From: CAYJEQ01 sp964369235
GTDB taxonomy: Bacteria > Bacillota > Clostridia > Oscillospirales > Ruminococcaceae
DNA length: 32,095 bases
Direction: 5' to 3'
Assembly (NCBI GenBank): GCA_964369235.1
Contig: CAYJEQ010000024.1
Span: 1 to 32,095 of the forward strand
Each line of letters begins with the position of its first letter. Position 1 is the stretch's first letter. Both the position numbers and the translations under genes were made by a program. This document shows, one piece after another, positions 14,001 to 21,920 of the stretch. The notes under the pieces were generated by a model. It was not told the origin of the DNA and did no database searches. It was given only the letters and a program-made list of their open reading frames with translations.

Positions 14001-15284
14001 TTGGAAAGATATTTAATTAAAGGTGGAAATCCACTAAAGGGCGAAGTAACAATCAGTGGCGCAAAAAATGCTGTTGTTGCTATTATCCCAGCCACTGTAC
14101 TAGCAGGTGGCAAATGCGTAATCGAGAACATTCCTGGTATTAGCGATGTTGGCTACCTATTCACTATACTTCGTGAAATGGGTGCTACTGTTAATATTTT
14201 AGATAAAACAACTGTTGAGATAGACACTACTAATATTACAGATCCTTCTGTATCCTACGAGCTTGCAAGACATTTAAGAGCTTCCTACTACTTTATCGGA
14301 TCACTGCTTGGTAGATGTAATAAGGCTCATGTTTCCATGCCTGGTGGCTGTAACTTTGGTGTAAGACCAATTGATCAGCACATCAAAGGCTTTGAGGCTA
14401 TGGGTGCTAGTGTGGTTATTGACGGTGGTATTATTAACACTACAGCAGAGGAGCTAGTAGGCTCCCACATTCACTTTGATGTGGTTTCTGTTGGTGCTAC
14501 TGTAAATGTTATGCTGGCAGCAGTTAAGTGTAAAGGCATTACAATCCTAGAAAATGTAGCTAAAGAGCCACATATTGTTGACCTTGCAAACTTCTTAAAC
14601 TCCATGGGTGCAGATATTAGAGGTGCAGGTACCGATGTAATTAAAATCCACGGTGTGGACATTCTACATGGTACAACCTACTCTATTATCCCAGATCAGA
14701 TTGAGTCTGGCACTTATATGGCTTTAGCAGCAGCAACAGGTGGAGATGTGCTTATTAACAATGTAATTCCTAAGCACCTTGAAACAATTACTGACAAAAT
14801 GCGTGCAGCTGGTGTAGAGGTTACCGAGTATGATGATTCCATCAGGGTAAAAAGCAGTGGCAACCTAAAAAACATCAAGATTAAAACCATGCCCCACCCA
14901 GGATTCCCTACAGATATGCAGCCTCAGATGGTAGCAATGCTAACTAAAGCAGAGGGTGCTTCTATAGTAACTGAAGGTGTATGGGACAATAGATTTAGAT
15001 TTGTTGAGGAACTTAAGCGCATGGGTGCTTCCATACAGGTAGACGGCAGAACAGCTGTAATACAGGGTGTGGAAGAGCTTCGTGGTGCTCCAGTTAAGGC
15101 AACGGATTTAAGAGCTGGTGCCGCTTTATTAATTGCTGGTTTATCAGCTACTGGAGAAACCTATATTGAGGATATCCACTATATTGAGAGAGGCTATGAC
15201 AATCTGATTGAAAAGCTAACAGCACTAGGTGCTGATATTCAGAAGGTTATTACCCCAGATACCACTAGCGCTATTAAAGCCTAG
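14001..15284 (+). CDS. murA: UDP-N-acetylglucosamine 1-carboxyvinyltransferase (MurA)
   Basis: This 427-aa cytosolic enzyme transfers enolpyruvate from PEP to UDP-GlcNAc, the first committed step of peptidoglycan synthesis. The catalytic loop MPGGCNFGVRPIDQH holds the nucleophile Cys117 (the usual form is GGCxxGxRP). The N-terminal SGAKNAVVAIIPA and C-terminal ATDLRAGAALLIAGL segments are also canonical. The Cys implies sensitivity to fosfomycin. Translation starts at TTG 14001, 8 nt after AGGAG. An extended -10 promoter lies at 13892, and a strong terminator follows at 15302, so it is monocistronic. Bacillota often have two MurA paralogues, and this copy could be either. Confidence 0.93.
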   Translation: MERYLIKGGNPLKGEVTISGAKNAVVAIIPATVLAGGKCVIENIPGISDVGYLFTILREMGATVNILDKTTVEIDTTNITDPSVSYELARHLRASYYFIGSLLGRCNKAHVSMPGGCNFGVRPIDQHIKGFEAMGASVVIDGGIINTTAEELVGSHIHFDVVSVGATVNVMLAAVKCKGITILENVAKEPHIVDLANFLNSMGADIRGAGTDVIKIHGVDILHGTTYSIIPDQIESGTYMALAAATGGDVLINNVIPKHLETITDKMRAAGVEVTEYDDSIRVKSSGNLKNIKIKTMPHPGFPTDMQPQMVAMLTKAEGASIVTEGVWDNRFRFVEELKRMGASIQVDGRTAVIQGVEELRGAPVKATDLRAGAALLIAGLSATGETYIEDIHYIERGYDNLIEKLTALGADIQKVITPDTTSAIKA

Positions 15285-15301
15285 TAGAAAACTATAAATC
15301 C

Positions 15302-15330
15302 AGCCTGACCATATCATCTAAGGTCAGGCT
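15302..15330 (+). terminator. Terminator of murA
   Basis: AGCCTGACC (15302-15310) pairs perfectly with GGTCAGGCT (15322-15330), followed by ATTTATATTT. Confidence 0.8.
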
Positions 15331-15417
15331 ATTTATATTTAATAGAATGTAGGTCTTTTAGGGTAGCTATTATCCTATATAGCCAAGGAAACCTAGCATT
15401 TTCCTTAGAAAGGCAGA

Positions 15418-15538
15418 AGTTTGAAAATAAAATTTTCAAACTGCAAGTTTTGAGGCTTTTCACTCAAAGGGAGTGAAATTTTGCTATCACAAAATCGCCT
15501 AAAACATTGCAAACTACGAGAAAGGCATGGTCAGAAAA
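15418..15538 (+). promoter_or_regulatory. Repeated multi-stem leader RNA element, copy 1 (walJ)
   Basis: Successive stems: an 11-bp hairpin (AGTTTGAAAAT 15418-15428 with ATTTTCAAACT 15432-15442); an outer stem GCAAGTTTTGAGGC (15443-15456) with GCCTAAAACATTGC (15497-15510); inside it TTTCACTC/GAGTGAAA (15458-15465 with 15471-15478) and ATTTTG/CAAAAT (15478-15483 with 15490-15495). The 43 nt at 15491-15533 match the leaders of feoA (24773-24815) and the gene at 32047 (31999-32041) at 41 or more positions and include the GAGAAAGG ribosome site. Probable cis-regulatory RNA or a mobile leader cassette. Confidence 0.7.
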
Positions 15539-16324
15539 ATGGCAAAATATCGTTCTCTCTACAGTTCTAGCAAAGGCAATAGCCACCTACTGTCAGCAAA
15601 GGGCTGGAGTATTGTTATTGATGTAGGGGTAAGCTGCAAGAAATTTTTAGAAGGATTAGCTATTAGCGAAACTTCCCTTTCCACCCTAGGTGGAATACTA
15701 ATAACCCATGAGCATATTGACCATGTTAAGGGTTTAGAGGTGCTACTTAAAAAGCACCCTATTCCTATTTACGGTAGCACCCCCACTATAAAGGTGTTAC
15801 AGGATAGATATGCTATTAATCCTAGTTTATTAAACTCTTTAGATAAGCCTATGGAGATTGCCGGTATGGAGGTAATACCTTTTTCAGTATCCCATGACTG
15901 TATAGCTGGACAGGGTTATAGGATAAAGACCTCTGACAATAAAATATTTTCATTTGCTACAGATTTAGGTTGTGTTAGTCAAGGGGTAATAGACCATATG
16001 GAAGGGGCTAATATGGCTGTTATCGAGTCAAATTACTGCCCTAATATCCTAAAAAACTCCAGCTATCCCCCAGCCCTAAAGGCGAGAATAGCCAGCAGTA
16101 TTGGTCATCTATCCAATGGAGAAGCAGCTAAGCTATCAGCAAAGCTAGTAAAAGGCTCTACCACTAGAATAACCTATGCCCATCTTAGTCAGGAAAACAA
16201 TCTGCCACAGGTTGCCTATAATACCACTGTGGAGGCTCTAAAAAATAAGGATATGATACAGGGCAATGACTATCTACTACATATTGCCTCTCCTAGCGAG
16301 CCCTCTCCTTGGAGTGTGTTTTAA
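15539..16324 (+). CDS. walJ: WalJ/YycJ-like metallo-beta-lactamase-fold protein
   Basis: This 261-aa cytosolic protein of the WalJ (YycJ) group has a metallo-beta-lactamase fold with exonuclease-type features. Its role is associated with the cell-wall regulon WalKR and with DNA-end processing. Motifs are SSSKGNS near residue 8-14, THEHIDH (56-62) for metal binding, a further Asp in SFATDLG, and a late GHLSNGEA. The 12-nt-upstream ATG at 15527 is only 1 nt from GAGAAAGG, while ATG 15539 is 13 nt away, in the range used elsewhere in the window, so I start there. It sits directly upstream of rlmH, the usual order in Bacillota, although walRK are absent here. The leader is the repeated element, copy 1. 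Confidence 0.85.
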   Translation: MAKYRSLYSSSKGNSHLLSAKGWSIVIDVGVSCKKFLEGLAISETSLSTLGGILITHEHIDHVKGLEVLLKKHPIPIYGSTPTIKVLQDRYAINPSLLNSLDKPMEIAGMEVIPFSVSHDCIAGQGYRIKTSDNKIFSFATDLGCVSQGVIDHMEGANMAVIESNYCPNILKNSSYPPALKARIASSIGHLSNGEAAKLSAKLVKGSTTRITYAHLSQENNLPQVAYNTTVEALKNKDMIQGNDYLLHIASPSEPSPWSVF

Positions 16325-16374
16325 TATCTCACAAGGCATAAAATACATAAAACATACAGAAAGGAATGATTTGT

Positions 16375-16857
16375 ATGTTAAATATACATTTAATAGTTAT
16401 AGGTAAGCTAAAGGAAAAATACCTAACTAATGGCTGTGAGGAATATATCAAAAGGCTGTCCTCCTACTGTAAACTTACCATTTATCAGCTAGATGAGTAT
16501 AAAATAGCTGATAATCCTTCAGAGGCACAGATAGACCAGTGTCTACAGGAGGAGGGTAAGAAGATTATAGCAAAAATCCCCAAATCAGCAGTGGTAATAC
16601 CCATGTGTATCGAAGGAAAACAGCTGTCTTCCACTGAGCTTGCTGATAAATTCGTCAGTTATTCCAACAATGGGAAAAGCCATATAGCCTTTATAATCGG
16701 TGGTTCTCACGGACTTAGCCCAGAGGTAAAAAACCTTGCTGATTACAAGTTGTCCATGTCAAAGATGACCTTCCCCCATCAGCTAGCAAGGCTGATGTTA
16801 TTAGAGCAGATATATCGTGGGCTGTCTATAATCGGTGGCAGTAAATACCATAAATAA
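16375..16857 (+). CDS. rlmH: 23S rRNA pseudouridine-1915 N3-methyltransferase (RlmH)
   Basis: This 160-aa SPOUT-class methyltransferase methylates pseudouridine 1915 in helix 69 of 23S rRNA using S-adenosylmethionine. The C-terminal knot region is clear: FIIGGSHGLSPEV, LSMSKMTFPHQLARLMLLEQIYR, and the terminal YHK. Length equals the family norm (155-160 aa). The in-frame ATG at 16366 is too close to the AGAAAGG site, while ATG 16375 has 10 nt spacing. It follows walJ by 50 bp and is probably cotranscribed with it. Confidence 0.94.
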   Translation: MLNIHLIVIGKLKEKYLTNGCEEYIKRLSSYCKLTIYQLDEYKIADNPSEAQIDQCLQEEGKKIIAKIPKSAVVIPMCIEGKQLSSTELADKFVSYSNNGKSHIAFIIGGSHGLSPEVKNLADYKLSMSKMTFPHQLARLMLLEQIYRGLSIIGGSKYHK

Positions 16858-16901
16858 AAAACCTAGCCTCCCTATCAATACCTAGAAAGGATATCCTATC
16901 T

Positions 16902-17966
16902 ATGTACAATAAAATACTAAGCAAAACCAAATCCCCCTCCCAACATGTAAACCCCAATGAATACACCTATGTTCACAGCAGTGGATTTTCTGCTACAGAT
17001 TACTGTAAACAGGAAGGGGAGATAATTAGGCTCTACAGTAATTTTGCTGGCTTTGCCATTATTCTTATGTTTTTTCTACGAGGAATATCTACCCAGCCTA
17101 TAACTAGCGCTATACATGTCTTTACAGACTTTATTACTATTATTACAGGGCTGGAAGGTTATCTTGAGTTTTTCATGGTAAAGGAGTTAACCACCTCCCT
17201 AAGCTACACCCTATCTATGATACTGCCCTTTGTAATATACATGGCACTGGTAAATATCCCCTCGGCTAAAGCTGTGCCTAATCACAACACCAAGGCTTCC
17301 TTTGTAATATCAGGGGTATTTATCTCACTGGGGCTGTCCTCCCTAGGTAGCCTTACCGGTGACGCCTTTGAAACAGCACTGTCCTTTGTAAATATAACTA
17401 GCCTACAGCCAGAGTTTAACGCCCCTACCAATATACCAGCCTTTATAATATTTCTAGTTAATCTGGTTGTACTACCTCCTCTTGTAGAGGAATGGGTTTT
17501 CCGTGGGGTGCTACTACAATCCCTTAGAAGATTTGGCGATGGTTTTGCCATTATGGTAAGCTCGGTAATATTTGCCCTAATTCACTGCAATGTTTCCCAG
17601 TCCACCACTGCATTTCTAGTGGGGCTATCCATGGCTATCTTTGTGGTAATTACTGGCTCGGTTTGGACTGGGGTTATAATCCATATGGTTAATAACTGTT
17701 TGTCCATTGCCATGAGTATTATTACCTTAGCCATGCCAGAATATGCTTTTGTGCTTTCCATCTGTTTACATATGGTTTATCTAATTGGTGGTGTAATGGC
17801 TATACTACATCTATGGAAGAAACACCCTCAGCTATTTACCCTCTACCCAGCTAAGACTTTTACTAGCTTTAGAGCTAAGAATATACTGTTCTTTAGCTCT
17901 GTAGGTATGATATCTGCTTTATTTATTATTGGGGCTATTACCCTTAATTATCTGGCTGTTAATTAA
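16902..17966 (+). CDS. CPBP-family intramembrane metalloprotease
   Basis: This 354-aa polytopic membrane protein carries the CPBP (Abi/CAAX protease and bacteriocin-processing) signature: EEWVFR (196-201), FALIH (224-228) and HMVNN (261-265), the glutamates, histidines and asparagine of the metal site. About eight hydrophobic segments; the soluble N-terminal 45 residues are polar. ATG 16902 follows AGAAAGG by 11 nt. It is 44 bp after rlmH on the same strand, so it may be cotranscribed. The substrate is unknown; family members process prenylated proteins or peptides or confer self-immunity to bacteriocins, and none is visible nearby. Confidence 0.85.
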   Translation: MYNKILSKTKSPSQHVNPNEYTYVHSSGFSATDYCKQEGEIIRLYSNFAGFAIILMFFLRGISTQPITSAIHVFTDFITIITGLEGYLEFFMVKELTTSLSYTLSMILPFVIYMALVNIPSAKAVPNHNTKASFVISGVFISLGLSSLGSLTGDAFETALSFVNITSLQPEFNAPTNIPAFIIFLVNLVVLPPLVEEWVFRGVLLQSLRRFGDGFAIMVSSVIFALIHCNVSQSTTAFLVGLSMAIFVVITGSVWTGVIIHMVNNCLSIAMSIITLAMPEYAFVLSICLHMVYLIGGVMAILHLWKKHPQLFTLYPAKTFTSFRAKNILFFSSVGMISALFIIGAITLNYLAVN

Positions 17967-17970
17967 AGCC

Positions 17971-18228
17971 TGCTGAACAACCCAAAACATACTTATAGGT
18001 TTATTTAATATGTTTTTGGGTGTTTCAGGGTGCAAAGTTTTTAATCCATTATTATAAAAACTTTGCACTCTGAATTTGGAGTATAGCTCCAAATTCAGGC
18101 AGGCTGAATTCATTTATAAACCTCAAAACGCCCTTGTTTTGAGGTACTGTGTGCTTAGCACCCAGTTATTCAGTAAGCATTAATTAACAGCTAACTATAA
18201 AATCCTGCTAACTTTGGCAGGATTTTTC
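17971..18228 (+). ncRNA. Highly structured intergenic RNA candidate ending in a terminator
   Basis: Between the protease gene and tadA lie successive stems: CCCAAAACATA/TATGTTTTTGGG (17981-18020, one bulge, with extended outer pairing); a perfect 14-bp stem GTGCAAAGTTTTTA/TAAAAACTTTGCAC (18030-18043 with 18055-18068); a perfect 11-bp stem TGAATTTGGAG/CTCCAAATTCA (18071-18081 with 18087-18097); and CTGAAT/ATTCAG (18104-18109 with 18168-18173) closing a junction that holds CCTCAAAAC/GTTTTGAGG (18121-18129 with 18136-18144) and GTGC/GCAC. An intrinsic terminator follows (18200-18228). It could be an independent small RNA, a structured 3' UTR, or nested repeats. No known RNA family was recognised. 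Confidence 0.45.
18200..18228 (+). terminator. Terminator before tadA
   Basis: AAATCCTGC (18200-18208) pairs perfectly with GCAGGATTT (18217-18225) and runs into TTTTT. It ends the transcript of the protease gene and/or the structured RNA. Confidence 0.8.
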
Positions 18229-18285
18229 CTTAATATATATTAAAATTATAAGCCTACCAAAGACTTAGAAAGGAATGGATAACCT

Positions 18286-18750
18286 ATGAATAGCTACGCC
18301 CAAAAAGATCAGCATTATATGAAAGAAGCCCTACAACTGGCAGAAAAAGCCCTTAGCTTAGGGGAGGTGCCTATTGGTGCTGTAGTAGTTTTAGATAATG
18401 AGATTATTGGCAGAGGTTATAATGACCGAGAAAGTAATAATAACCCTCTAGGTCATGGTGAGATAATGGCAATTAAAGAAGCATGTGATTATCTAGGTAG
18501 TTGGCGACTTACTGGAGCTACTATATATATTACAGCAGAGCCCTGTGCTATGTGTAGTGGTGCTATAATAAATAGTCGTATAAGTAGAGTGGTATACGGT
18601 GTTAAGGAAGAAAAAACTGGCTGTGGTGGCTCTGTGTGCAATCTATTTGCCATGAATTTCCCCCACCATGTAGATATTACCACAGGGGTAATGGAAGCCC
18701 AGTGTCAGGAGATTTTGCAGAGGTTTTTTCAAAGTTTAAGGAACAAATAA
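18286..18750 (+). CDS. tadA: tRNA-specific adenosine deaminase (TadA)
   Basis: This 154-aa zinc enzyme converts adenosine 34 to inosine in the tRNA-Arg anticodon. Zinc and catalytic residues are His57 and Glu59 in GHGEI and Cys87 and Cys90 in PCAMC. The segment EVPIGAVVVLDNE is typical. ATG 18286 follows AGAAAGG by 12 nt. It is isolated between the terminator at 18200 and the diguanylate cyclase gene, so a promoter must lie in the short AT-rich stretch 18229-18275, which I cannot pin down. Confidence 0.92.
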   Translation: MNSYAQKDQHYMKEALQLAEKALSLGEVPIGAVVVLDNEIIGRGYNDRESNNNPLGHGEIMAIKEACDYLGSWRLTGATIYITAEPCAMCSGAIINSRISRVVYGVKEEKTGCGGSVCNLFAMNFPHHVDITTGVMEAQCQEILQRFFQSLRNK

Positions 18751-18983
18751 TCATTTTAAAATTTTAATGTAATATTTTGACTGTCACCAACAACCTGTAA
18801 CCGATGTAACATTTTAATAAAATAATGTAATTTTTTCTTTAAAAATAGCCCTCAAAACCCATAAATAAACTAGACAAAAGCCTATAGTAATGATATACTT
18901 AGATAAATAACTAATGCTTTTCAGGTTACTCCTGTTGATTTATTTTACATTTTTTTACATTTCATTTATAAGGTAGGGATTAT

Positions 18984-20162
18984 ATGGACAAAAAAATTAT
19001 TAACCGTGTAGATGTACAGGTTACCTGTCTAGTGGTAATCATTGTAGCCATCTGCAGCACCCTTGTTTACAACACAGTCTATACCATTAATTATCAGTCA
19101 ATGTTAGATGTACTAGAGCAGAATGCCATCTCTATTAAAAATTACATTGACGATGAGTTGGATCACAGTATCTTCACCCAGATTCAAACTGAAGAGGACA
19201 TGACTGGGGAGCTTTATGAAGATTCCTACGATCTTCTTAACGAAATCCGAATTATCTCTGGTATTAAATACATATACACAGCCACCACCAATGACGATGG
19301 CGAGCTAATCTATCACATAGATGGGCTGCCTATTGACGATGTAGACTTTAGACCTGTAGGTTATCTTATTGAGGAGGAGTTTCAGGAGCCTCTACTACTG
19401 GGATTACAGGGTGAAGTTATCATTCCTGAGGATATTTTAGAAACCCAGTGGGGCGATGTTTATGTGTCCTACTTCCCCCTATATGGAGAAGATGGTCAGG
19501 TAGACGCTGTACTTGGAATGGAGTTTAATGCTGGTTTACAAAGTGACGCCTTTGTGCGTATTAGAAATCTTGTTAATCTGCTAATTCTAGGTATCTGTTT
19601 TGGCTCTGGGGTTATCTGTCATGTGCTATTTAAGCGTATATCCAATCCATATTTTAAGGATATTTACAATACTGATTCCCTAACCAAGCTAAAAAATCGC
19701 AATGCCTATGACACTGATACTAATAATCTTATTAATACCAATTATATAAAAGATATGGCAATAGTTATTACCGACCTTAACGGGTTAAAACTGGTAAACG
19801 ACCGTCATGGTCATAAGCTAGGGGATTCATACATCTCTAAATGTGGACAAACCCTACTAGAAAACAAACCGGAAAAATCTATTGTATATCGTATTGGTGG
19901 CGATGAATTTGCTACGGTAATCCCTAGTAATGACCCCCATATACTTGACGGGTATATATCTGATGTAAAATCAGGTCTTGTAAAGCTATGTGGCGAGGAA
20001 ATTCCCACTGCTTCGGTTTCTATGGGATATGCCATCTGTATCGATAATAGCAAACTAGCTTGGGAGCGAGCATACCAAGAGGCTGACGGTAAAATGTATC
20101 AGGACAAAAAATCCTACTATGCTACTAACAAAGGTATGGACTCCCGTAAAACCAATACATAA
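18984..20162 (+). CDS. Membrane-bound diguanylate cyclase (GGDEF protein)
   Basis: This 392-aa protein makes the second messenger cyclic di-GMP. A first membrane helix (about 12-33) and a second (about 196-217) flank an extracytoplasmic sensor of about 160 residues with the look of a single or double Cache-type domain. The GGDEF domain follows (230-380): DSLTKLKNRNAY, VITDLNGLKLVNDRHGHKLGD with metal and nucleotide residues, an intact GGDEF at 305-309, and VSMGYA. The residues five before GGDEF are PEKS rather than RxxD, so the product-inhibition site is absent. ATG 18984 has AGGTAGGG upstream. No phosphodiesterase gene is present in the window. Confidence 0.9.
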   Translation: MDKKIINRVDVQVTCLVVIIVAICSTLVYNTVYTINYQSMLDVLEQNAISIKNYIDDELDHSIFTQIQTEEDMTGELYEDSYDLLNEIRIISGIKYIYTATTNDDGELIYHIDGLPIDDVDFRPVGYLIEEEFQEPLLLGLQGEVIIPEDILETQWGDVYVSYFPLYGEDGQVDAVLGMEFNAGLQSDAFVRIRNLVNLLILGICFGSGVICHVLFKRISNPYFKDIYNTDSLTKLKNRNAYDTDTNNLINTNYIKDMAIVITDLNGLKLVNDRHGHKLGDSYISKCGQTLLENKPEKSIVYRIGGDEFATVIPSNDPHILDGYISDVKSGLVKLCGEEIPTASVSMGYAICIDNSKLAWERAYQEADGKMYQDKKSYYATNKGMDSRKTNT

Positions 20163-20167
20163 AAAAT

Positions 20168-20345
20168 GGTTCTATATCAATTGTTGGGGTGCTTTAACAA
20201 GCCCCCCGGCGGGGGAAGCACCCCCGATAATTTTAACCTAANNNNNNNNNNTGGTAAAAAAAATTTGGGGGGGGGCCTCCCCCGCGCCCCCGGCGGGGAA
20301 AACCACCCCATATAATTTTACCGTAACATTTGGTAAAAAACCATT
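20168..20345. repeat. Hairpin-repeat family copies around an assembly gap (10 N at 20242-20251)
   Basis: On the plus strand GGTTCTATATCAATTGTTGG (20168-20187) starts a family left arm, followed by a GC-rich hairpin (GGGGTGCTT at 20187-20195 pairing with AAGCACCCC at 20216-20224, with CCCCC-GGC-GGGGG inside). After the gap the minus strand reads TTACGGTAAAATTATATGGG, matching the right-hand copy at 27865-27884. So two oppositely oriented arms flank a GC-rich core of C- and G-runs. The N's probably mark polymerase or assembly failure at these hairpins, and the true length is unknown. Confidence 0.6.
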
Positions 20346-20398
20346 ATTTTACGATTTTTTATAGATGATACTATAGCCCCATAAGATTTTAGCTATGA

Positions 20399-20725
20399 TT
20401 ACCAGCGCCCCATATTTTGGGCAAATTTATTTTCATAAGCTAATTTTAGTTCTTCTGAGGATATATTATAACAAAGTAAAATATCATTATAATACATTAA
20501 AACATCTGCTAGTTCTTCAACTAATTCTTTTCTTATATTTTCATCCCTACTAGCATCTGTCCCTCCATGTTTTTTCACTATATCAATAACTTCTCCTATT
20601 TCGCCAATCATCCACAGCAGTTTGTTTTTTCCCACTTCTGGAGAGATACCTTCCCATTTATCTTTATATTTTTCTTGTAATTTCTGCTGCATTTCCTGCA
20701 TTTCATCAATAGTAAATGGTTCCAT
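20399..20725 (-). CDS. MazG-like nucleotide pyrophosphohydrolase
   Basis: This 108-aa all-alpha NTP pyrophosphohydrolase would hydrolyse (d)NTPs to monophosphates, often for house-cleaning of non-canonical nucleotides. The paired metal-binding acidic motifs are present: IGEIGEVIDIVK and, after a gap, ELVEELADVLMYYND, the EExxE...ExxD arrangement of the MazG/dUTPase-2 superfamily. ATG 20725 has a GGAAATGG context with AAGGAGAAGGAA upstream. It is 38 bp from the acetyltransferase gene, and the two may be one operon. Confidence 0.82.
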   Translation of the reverse strand: MEPFTIDEMQEMQQKLQEKYKDKWEGISPEVGKNKLLWMIGEIGEVIDIVKKHGGTDASRDENIRKELVEELADVLMYYNDILLCYNISSEELKLAYENKFAQNMGRW

Positions 20726-20763
20726 TTCCTTCTCCTTATTATATAACTACCATAGACCTTCTC

Positions 20764-21270
20764 TTACAGCCTTATTTCATATCCATACTCATTAAAGGAT
20801 AGTGTATCATCAATAACCTCTATATAGATACCTTCTGCCTGTTTAAACCCTAGCTTTTTATAAAGATTTATTGCTGGGATATTGCTATCAACTACAAATA
20901 GTCGTAGATATTCCCCTTTATTTTCTTTGGCGATTTCACCTGCTGATTTTAATAATCTAGTGGCAATGCCTTTGTTCCCATAGTCCACATTTACAGCCAA
21001 TCTATCTACATAAAAGGCTTTACCACTTATAGCATCCCAGCCTACAGCCTCTTTACCATTATGGTCAGGCCATAGGGCATAGGCTCCCACTATAGTATTA
21101 CCCTCTAGGAGTATATAAAGATTATTCTTTTTTATATCCTCTATTAAAAACTCACTGGGGTATATGTCATCCCATATGTCAATACCCTGTTCATTCATCT
21201 TTTCCACCAGTTTTAGGTACAGCTCTTTTAACTGTGGTAGATCCTCTACCCCCCCTAGCCTCAACTCCAT
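20764..21270 (-). CDS. GNAT-family N-acetyltransferase
   Basis: This 168-aa protein has the GNAT fold: an N-terminal helix pair (LPQLKELYLKLVEKM), strand 4 with VDRLAVNVDYGNKGIATRLL (acetyl-CoA pyrophosphate loop in the YGNKGIA segment), and the late DSNIPAINLYKKLGFKQ, the standard motif B. It transfers an acetyl group from acetyl-CoA to an amine of unknown identity. It starts 15 bp after the cyclase gene ends, so it is cotranscribed with it. Confidence 0.87.
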   Translation of the reverse strand: MELRLGGVEDLPQLKELYLKLVEKMNEQGIDIWDDIYPSEFLIEDIKKNNLYILLEGNTIVGAYALWPDHNGKEAVGWDAISGKAFYVDRLAVNVDYGNKGIATRLLKSAGEIAKENKGEYLRLFVVDSNIPAINLYKKLGFKQAEGIYIEVIDDTLSFNEYGYEIRL

Positions 21271-21285
21271 TATTATAAAGCCCCT

Positions 21286-21870
21286 TTACTCTTTTATAAG
21301 CACAGCCCTTACTGGTGCACCGTCGCAACCACCGTATTTTATCGGGAAGGCGCTAATTATATAATCCCCATCAGCTATATTATCTAGTACTACATTTTCC
21401 ACTACAGCTAGTTTTCCACCTAGTATAATCTCATGGATAGGTGCTTCATTATCCAAAGGGGCAATGCTCCATCCATCGGTGATAACTGCCACTACTTCAC
21501 ATTCTACTATATACTGGGCTGCCTCTACAGTTAGGTAGCTATATCCTCCACCATGAATAACCAGTCGCTCTGCCCCCTGTAGTTTGCCTACAAGTTCTTC
21601 CTTTGTAATCATATGGTTTTCCTTAAAGCTAATCACCCTACATTTACCATAGTATCTCCACAGTTCCATCATATCAATGGTTGTGCCATTATCCTTAAGG
21701 AAGTGGCAATAGGCGTCAGCATGGGTACCTATATGGCTACCTGTAGTAATCATACTAGCGTTAAAAGGCGCTCCATCTTCCATATTGTAAACTCGGTCAA
21801 TAATAGGCTCTGCAGAACCTGGGTATAGTGGTGCCTCCTGATGAATTCTGGTAATATCAAAAATTTTCAT
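21286..21870 (-). CDS. Cyclase / kynurenine-formamidase-like metal-dependent hydrolase
   Basis: This 194-aa protein belongs to the cyclase family (KynB-like). The metal motif HIGTHADAYCH (residues 46-56) supplies His46, His50, Asp52 and His56. An N-terminal DITRIHQEAPLYPG is also typical. Such enzymes hydrolyse N-formylkynurenine or isatin-like amides or lactones; with no kynurenine pathway nearby the substrate is unknown. The track-style start at 21882 lies 0 nt from GAAAGG, while ATG 21870 has 12 nt spacing, so I start there. The sequence AAAGGATGGTCATGATTATG before it resembles the ribosome-site region of the repeated leader. Confidence 0.82.
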   Translation of the reverse strand: MKIFDITRIHQEAPLYPGSAEPIIDRVYNMEDGAPFNASMITTGSHIGTHADAYCHFLKDNGTTIDMMELWRYYGKCRVISFKENHMITKEELVGKLQGAERLVIHGGGYSYLTVEAAQYIVECEVVAVITDGWSIAPLDNEAPIHEIILGGKLAVVENVVLDNIADGDYIISAFPIKYGGCDGAPVRAVLIKE

Positions 21871-21920
21871 AATCATGACCATCCTTTCACTTACTTGTAA
21901 TATGTTATGGTTATTATAAA

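Noticed and set aside
17967..18285. SRP RNA or tRNA near tadA
   Set aside because: No conserved SRP Alu or helix-8 sequence and no tRNA cloverleaf with a T-loop was found among the hairpins.
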